64,000 bases of DNA, taken from contig NZ_QNQU01000011.1 in the NCBI RefSeq assembly GCF_003315595.1, positions 1 through 64,000 of the forward strand, in the 5' to 3' direction. Of the stretch, positions 62,202-64,000 are shown piece by piece. Within the stretch, counting starts at the first letter, position 1, and each line of letters opens with the position of its first letter. Position numbers and translations under genes: made by a program. This DNA is from Pedobacter miscanthi. Its GTDB lineage: Bacteria > Bacteroidota > Bacteroidia > Sphingobacteriales > Sphingobacteriaceae. Under the pieces are notes generated by a model. The model searched no databases. It worked only from the letters and a program-made list of their open reading frames with translations, and was not told where the DNA came from.

Positions 62202-63194
62202 TTGAAGATATATAATAACCTTTCGGATTTTAAAAAATTAGATAATGCCATTGTTACTATTGGCACTTTTGACGGTGTACACTTCGGACATCAAAAAATC
62301 ATTAAACAACTGGTAGAAAAGGCAAAAGCCGACAAGGGGAAAAGTGTTATTTTAACCTTTTTCCCGCATCCGCGAATGATCATCGATCCGGAAAACCAGG
62401 ATCTTAAAATGATCAATACCATTAATGAGAAAGCCGATATTTTAAAAGGTTTGGGTGTAGACCATTTGATTATTACCCCTTTTACCCGCGATTTCTCTAA
62501 TCAGCTGCCTGAAGATTATATTAAAAACACGTTGGTTGATAATATTGGCACTAAACACATTATTATTGGTTACGATCATCGCTTTGGTAAAGACCGTTTG
62601 GGTAATTTAAGTGATTTAAAAGCCGCAGGTTTACACTATGGTTTTACCGTTGAAGAAATTATGGAACAGGATATCCATGATGTAGCCGTAAGCTCTACGA
62701 AAATCCGTGAGGCCCTTTTGGCCGGCGATGTAGGTTTGGCCAATGATTACCTGGGCTATCCGTTTTCCATCTTCGGAAAAGTAATTAAAGGTGATAAAAT
62801 CGGCCGGACAATCGGCTTCCCAACTGCAAATATCTTTGTGGAAGAAACCTATAAATTAATTCCAGGTGATGGCATTTACGCCGTAACAGTTGAGATGGAA
62901 TCAGAGGTTGGAGGTCCGAAGTCCGGAGCCGAGACGTCCAACCTTCAACCTTTAACCTTCAGCCTTCAACCTTTCCGAGGTATGGCCTACATTGGGCAGC
63001 GCCCCACCATTAACGGAATGACGAGAAATATTGAAGTCAACATTTTCGACTTCGACCAGGAAATTTACGGACAGGATATTAAAATGAACTTCCTGAAATT
63101 CTTACGTCACGATGTAAAATTTACAGGTTTAGAAGCGCTAACCGTTCAATTGCAAAAAGATAAGGAAGCTACGCTGGCTTATTTTAACGGGTAA
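62202..63194 (+). CDS. ribF: Riboflavin kinase/FAD synthetase RibF
   Basis: The 330-residue bifunctional enzyme makes FMN, then FAD. The adenylyltransferase site has GTFDGVHFGHQ (about 21-31), and the kinase site has GDKIGRTIGFPTAN (about 197-210). The start is TTG at 62202; no ATG upstream or nearby gives a better N-terminus. In the kinase domain, about 25 extra residues (VGGPKSGAETSNLQPLTFSL) separate the beta strand GIYAVTVEME from RGMAYIGQRPT. They derive from repeat-like DNA at about 62903-62977. The insert lies in a loop and the frame is kept, so the protein is probably functional. Confidence 0.96.
   Translation: MKIYNNLSDFKKLDNAIVTIGTFDGVHFGHQKIIKQLVEKAKADKGKSVILTFFPHPRMIIDPENQDLKMINTINEKADILKGLGVDHLIITPFTRDFSNQLPEDYIKNTLVDNIGTKHIIIGYDHRFGKDRLGNLSDLKAAGLHYGFTVEEIMEQDIHDVAVSSTKIREALLAGDVGLANDYLGYPFSIFGKVIKGDKIGRTIGFPTANIFVEETYKLIPGDGIYAVTVEMESEVGGPKSGAETSNLQPLTFSLQPFRGMAYIGQRPTINGMTRNIEVNIFDFDQEIYGQDIKMNFLKFLRHDVKFTGLEALTVQLQKDKEATLAYFNG
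62903..62977. repeat. Microrepeat insertion inside ribF
   Basis: GGTTGGAGGTCCGAAGTCCG then GAGCCGAGACGTCCAACC form a hairpin (GGTTGGAGGTC with GACGTCCAACC), followed by CCTTCAACCTTTAACCTTC and AGCCTTCAACC. Both vocabularies recur elsewhere (30787, 1081, 2972, 13501). It keeps the ribF frame. Confidence 0.75.
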
Positions 63195-63195
63195 G

Positions 63196-63600
63196 TTACT
63201 TTTCTGAGTATAACGTCAGGTCGCTGATAAATTTAAAATCTTTTAAATTATATGTAAACAATCTTAGTTTAGTTTCAATTGCTGTAGCTGCAATTAATGA
63301 ATCGGCTATTGCCAGGCCGTGACTTAATTTAAACTCCTGTATTAAACCAATAGCTGTTAGATTTATTCTTTCATTGATTAATACAATACTAAACCTTTTG
63401 ATTTTTTTGTTAATGATACCAAGATCTAGTTTATTGGTGGCACCGTATAGCAATTCCATTTTAGTAATGGATGAAATGATCACATTATCAAGTCCTATAA
63501 GCGATTCTAATATATTTGTTGCAGATGCATTCCGGCTTTGATTTTTATCAAAATAATCTATTAATACATCAGTATCACAAATTATTTTTTCCTTTGCCAT
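63196..63600 (-). CDS. PIN-domain toxin (VapC type)
   Basis: The 134-residue protein has the PIN pattern IICDTDVLIDYF (Asp9, Asp11), Glu48 or 49 in SITKMELLYGA, and ADSLIAATAIE near 98-108 (Asp99). It is probably an RNase held by the antitoxin whose gene precedes it and overlaps by 19 bases. Its stop codon is only one base from the ribF stop (convergent). Confidence 0.88.
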   Translation of the reverse strand: MAKEKIICDTDVLIDYFDKNQSRNASATNILESLIGLDNVIISSITKMELLYGATNKLDLGIINKKIKRFSIVLINERINLTAIGLIQEFKLSHGLAIADSLIAATAIETKLRLFTYNLKDFKFISDLTLYSEK

Positions 63601-63833
63601 GCTGTATCTCTCAATTTCTCAGCACTAAGATCTTTTCCTGTAAAAACATCATGCAATTCAGCAATATCTACTTTAGCATCTCCAATAATAATTGGAATAC
63701 CATTAATGCTAGATTGCTTTTGAGGAGTACTTCTAGCCTTATCATCAGAAATAGAGAAATTTAAATATTTACCTAATTCTTTAAGAGCCTCAAGTGTTTT
63801 ATTACTTTTATATTTGATGGTTACTTCTTTCAT
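63582..63833 (-). CDS. Antitoxin of the second PIN-type module
   Basis: The protein has 83 residues from the ATG at 63833 (MKEVTIKYKSNKTLEALKEL). The longer frame reaching 63872 would add 13 residues that lack similarity, so 63833 is chosen. The start looks beta-like and helical, and the tail (VFTGKDLSAEKLRDTAWQRK) is the expected toxin-binding segment. The 19-base overlap with vapC is typical. No DNA-binding motif is obvious. Confidence 0.78.
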   Translation of the reverse strand: MKEVTIKYKSNKTLEALKELGKYLNFSISDDKARSTPQKQSSINGIPIIIGDAKVDIAELHDVFTGKDLSAEKLRDTAWQRKK

Positions 63834-63872
63834 TAGATTTATTTTTAATGTTACTGTGCATAGCTTACACAA

Positions 63873-64000
63873 ATTTAATCATTATTTTCCAGAATAACAC
63901 GCGGCATGTCTGATGTCAAAAAGGGATCAAGATCAAAGGATTGAGTGTGTTAAAATCATATTTCGCTTTCAAAAAAGCCTTATTTTCGTTATATTAGCGG
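63873..64000. other. AT-rich end of the window, no gene seen
   Basis: This stretch upstream of the second antitoxin contains no open frame of note. It carries a TTCGTTATATTAGCGG end that could precede a further gene outside the window. Confidence 0.4.

Overview
The window comes from a Bacteroidota chromosome, most likely Sphingobacteriaceae (Pedobacter-like). The evidence is a SusC/SusD pair, a type IX secretion (T9SS) C-terminal sorting domain with a PorV-type barrel, an IspG of the long Bacteroidota form with an inserted domain, many TAnnTTTG-type -7 boxes with few Shine-Dalgarno sequences, an AT-rich composition, and dense palindromic intergenic repeats. The genus is an inference. I see no rRNA, tRNA, CRISPR array or transposase gene.

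Layout. 0-5.5 kb (minus strand): ispG, a GYF/RDD membrane protein, and an operon of SDR, PspC and LiaF-like stress-envelope proteins. 5.5-11.7 kb (plus): MlaE/MlaF-like lipid ABC transporter, orphan DUF2281 antitoxin-like gene, rRNA-type methyltransferase, lipoprotein, a cysteine-free thioredoxin-fold/TPR protein, msrA. 11.7-13.6 kb (minus): a TPP riboswitch controls a PnuC-family transporter (so probably PnuT, thiamine uptake) and, coupled to it, an acyl-CoA-dehydrogenase-fold flavoprotein. 13.8-23 kb (plus): propeller histidine kinase and LuxR-type regulator, then a T9SS-sorted protein, a PorV-like barrel, a small secreted protein and a large collagen-like protein, which together look like a surface-fibre locus. 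23-25.8 kb: nine palindromic repeats, a relic of the parC 3' end and a second thioredoxin/TPR paralogue. 25.8-31.5 kb (minus): parC, PNGase F-like protein, cdd. 31.7-40 kb (plus): tamB, a TamA/BamA-like barrel and a YihY/BrkB membrane protein. 40.5-42.4 kb (minus): parE. 42.9-46.4 kb (plus): APC permease, GPH-type MFS transporter and an unknown membrane protein. 46.5-51.5 kb (minus): SusD and SusC. 52-56.5 kb: DEAD-box helicase (plus) and leuS (minus). 56.7-63.9 kb: a ParE-like toxin module, a lipoprotein, and the ftsX-DUF3098-(vapBC)-uppP-truB-yitT-ribF series, closed by a second, convergent vapBC-type pair.

How the genes work together. Envelope biogenesis dominates: lipid transport (MlaEF), outer-membrane assembly (TamB/TamA-like), undecaprenyl-phosphate recycling (UppP), division (FtsX), SusCD uptake and T9SS export. 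Topoisomerase IV is encoded by parC and parE about 12 kb apart.

The most interesting points are the TPP-riboswitch operon with an unexpected flavoprotein and a repeat-derived insertion inside the aptamer; the ParC C-terminus ending in a sliding-clamp-like QLGLF motif, and a nearby decayed duplicate of that same terminus; and short dispersed repeats that have entered conserved genes (ispG, ribF) in frame.
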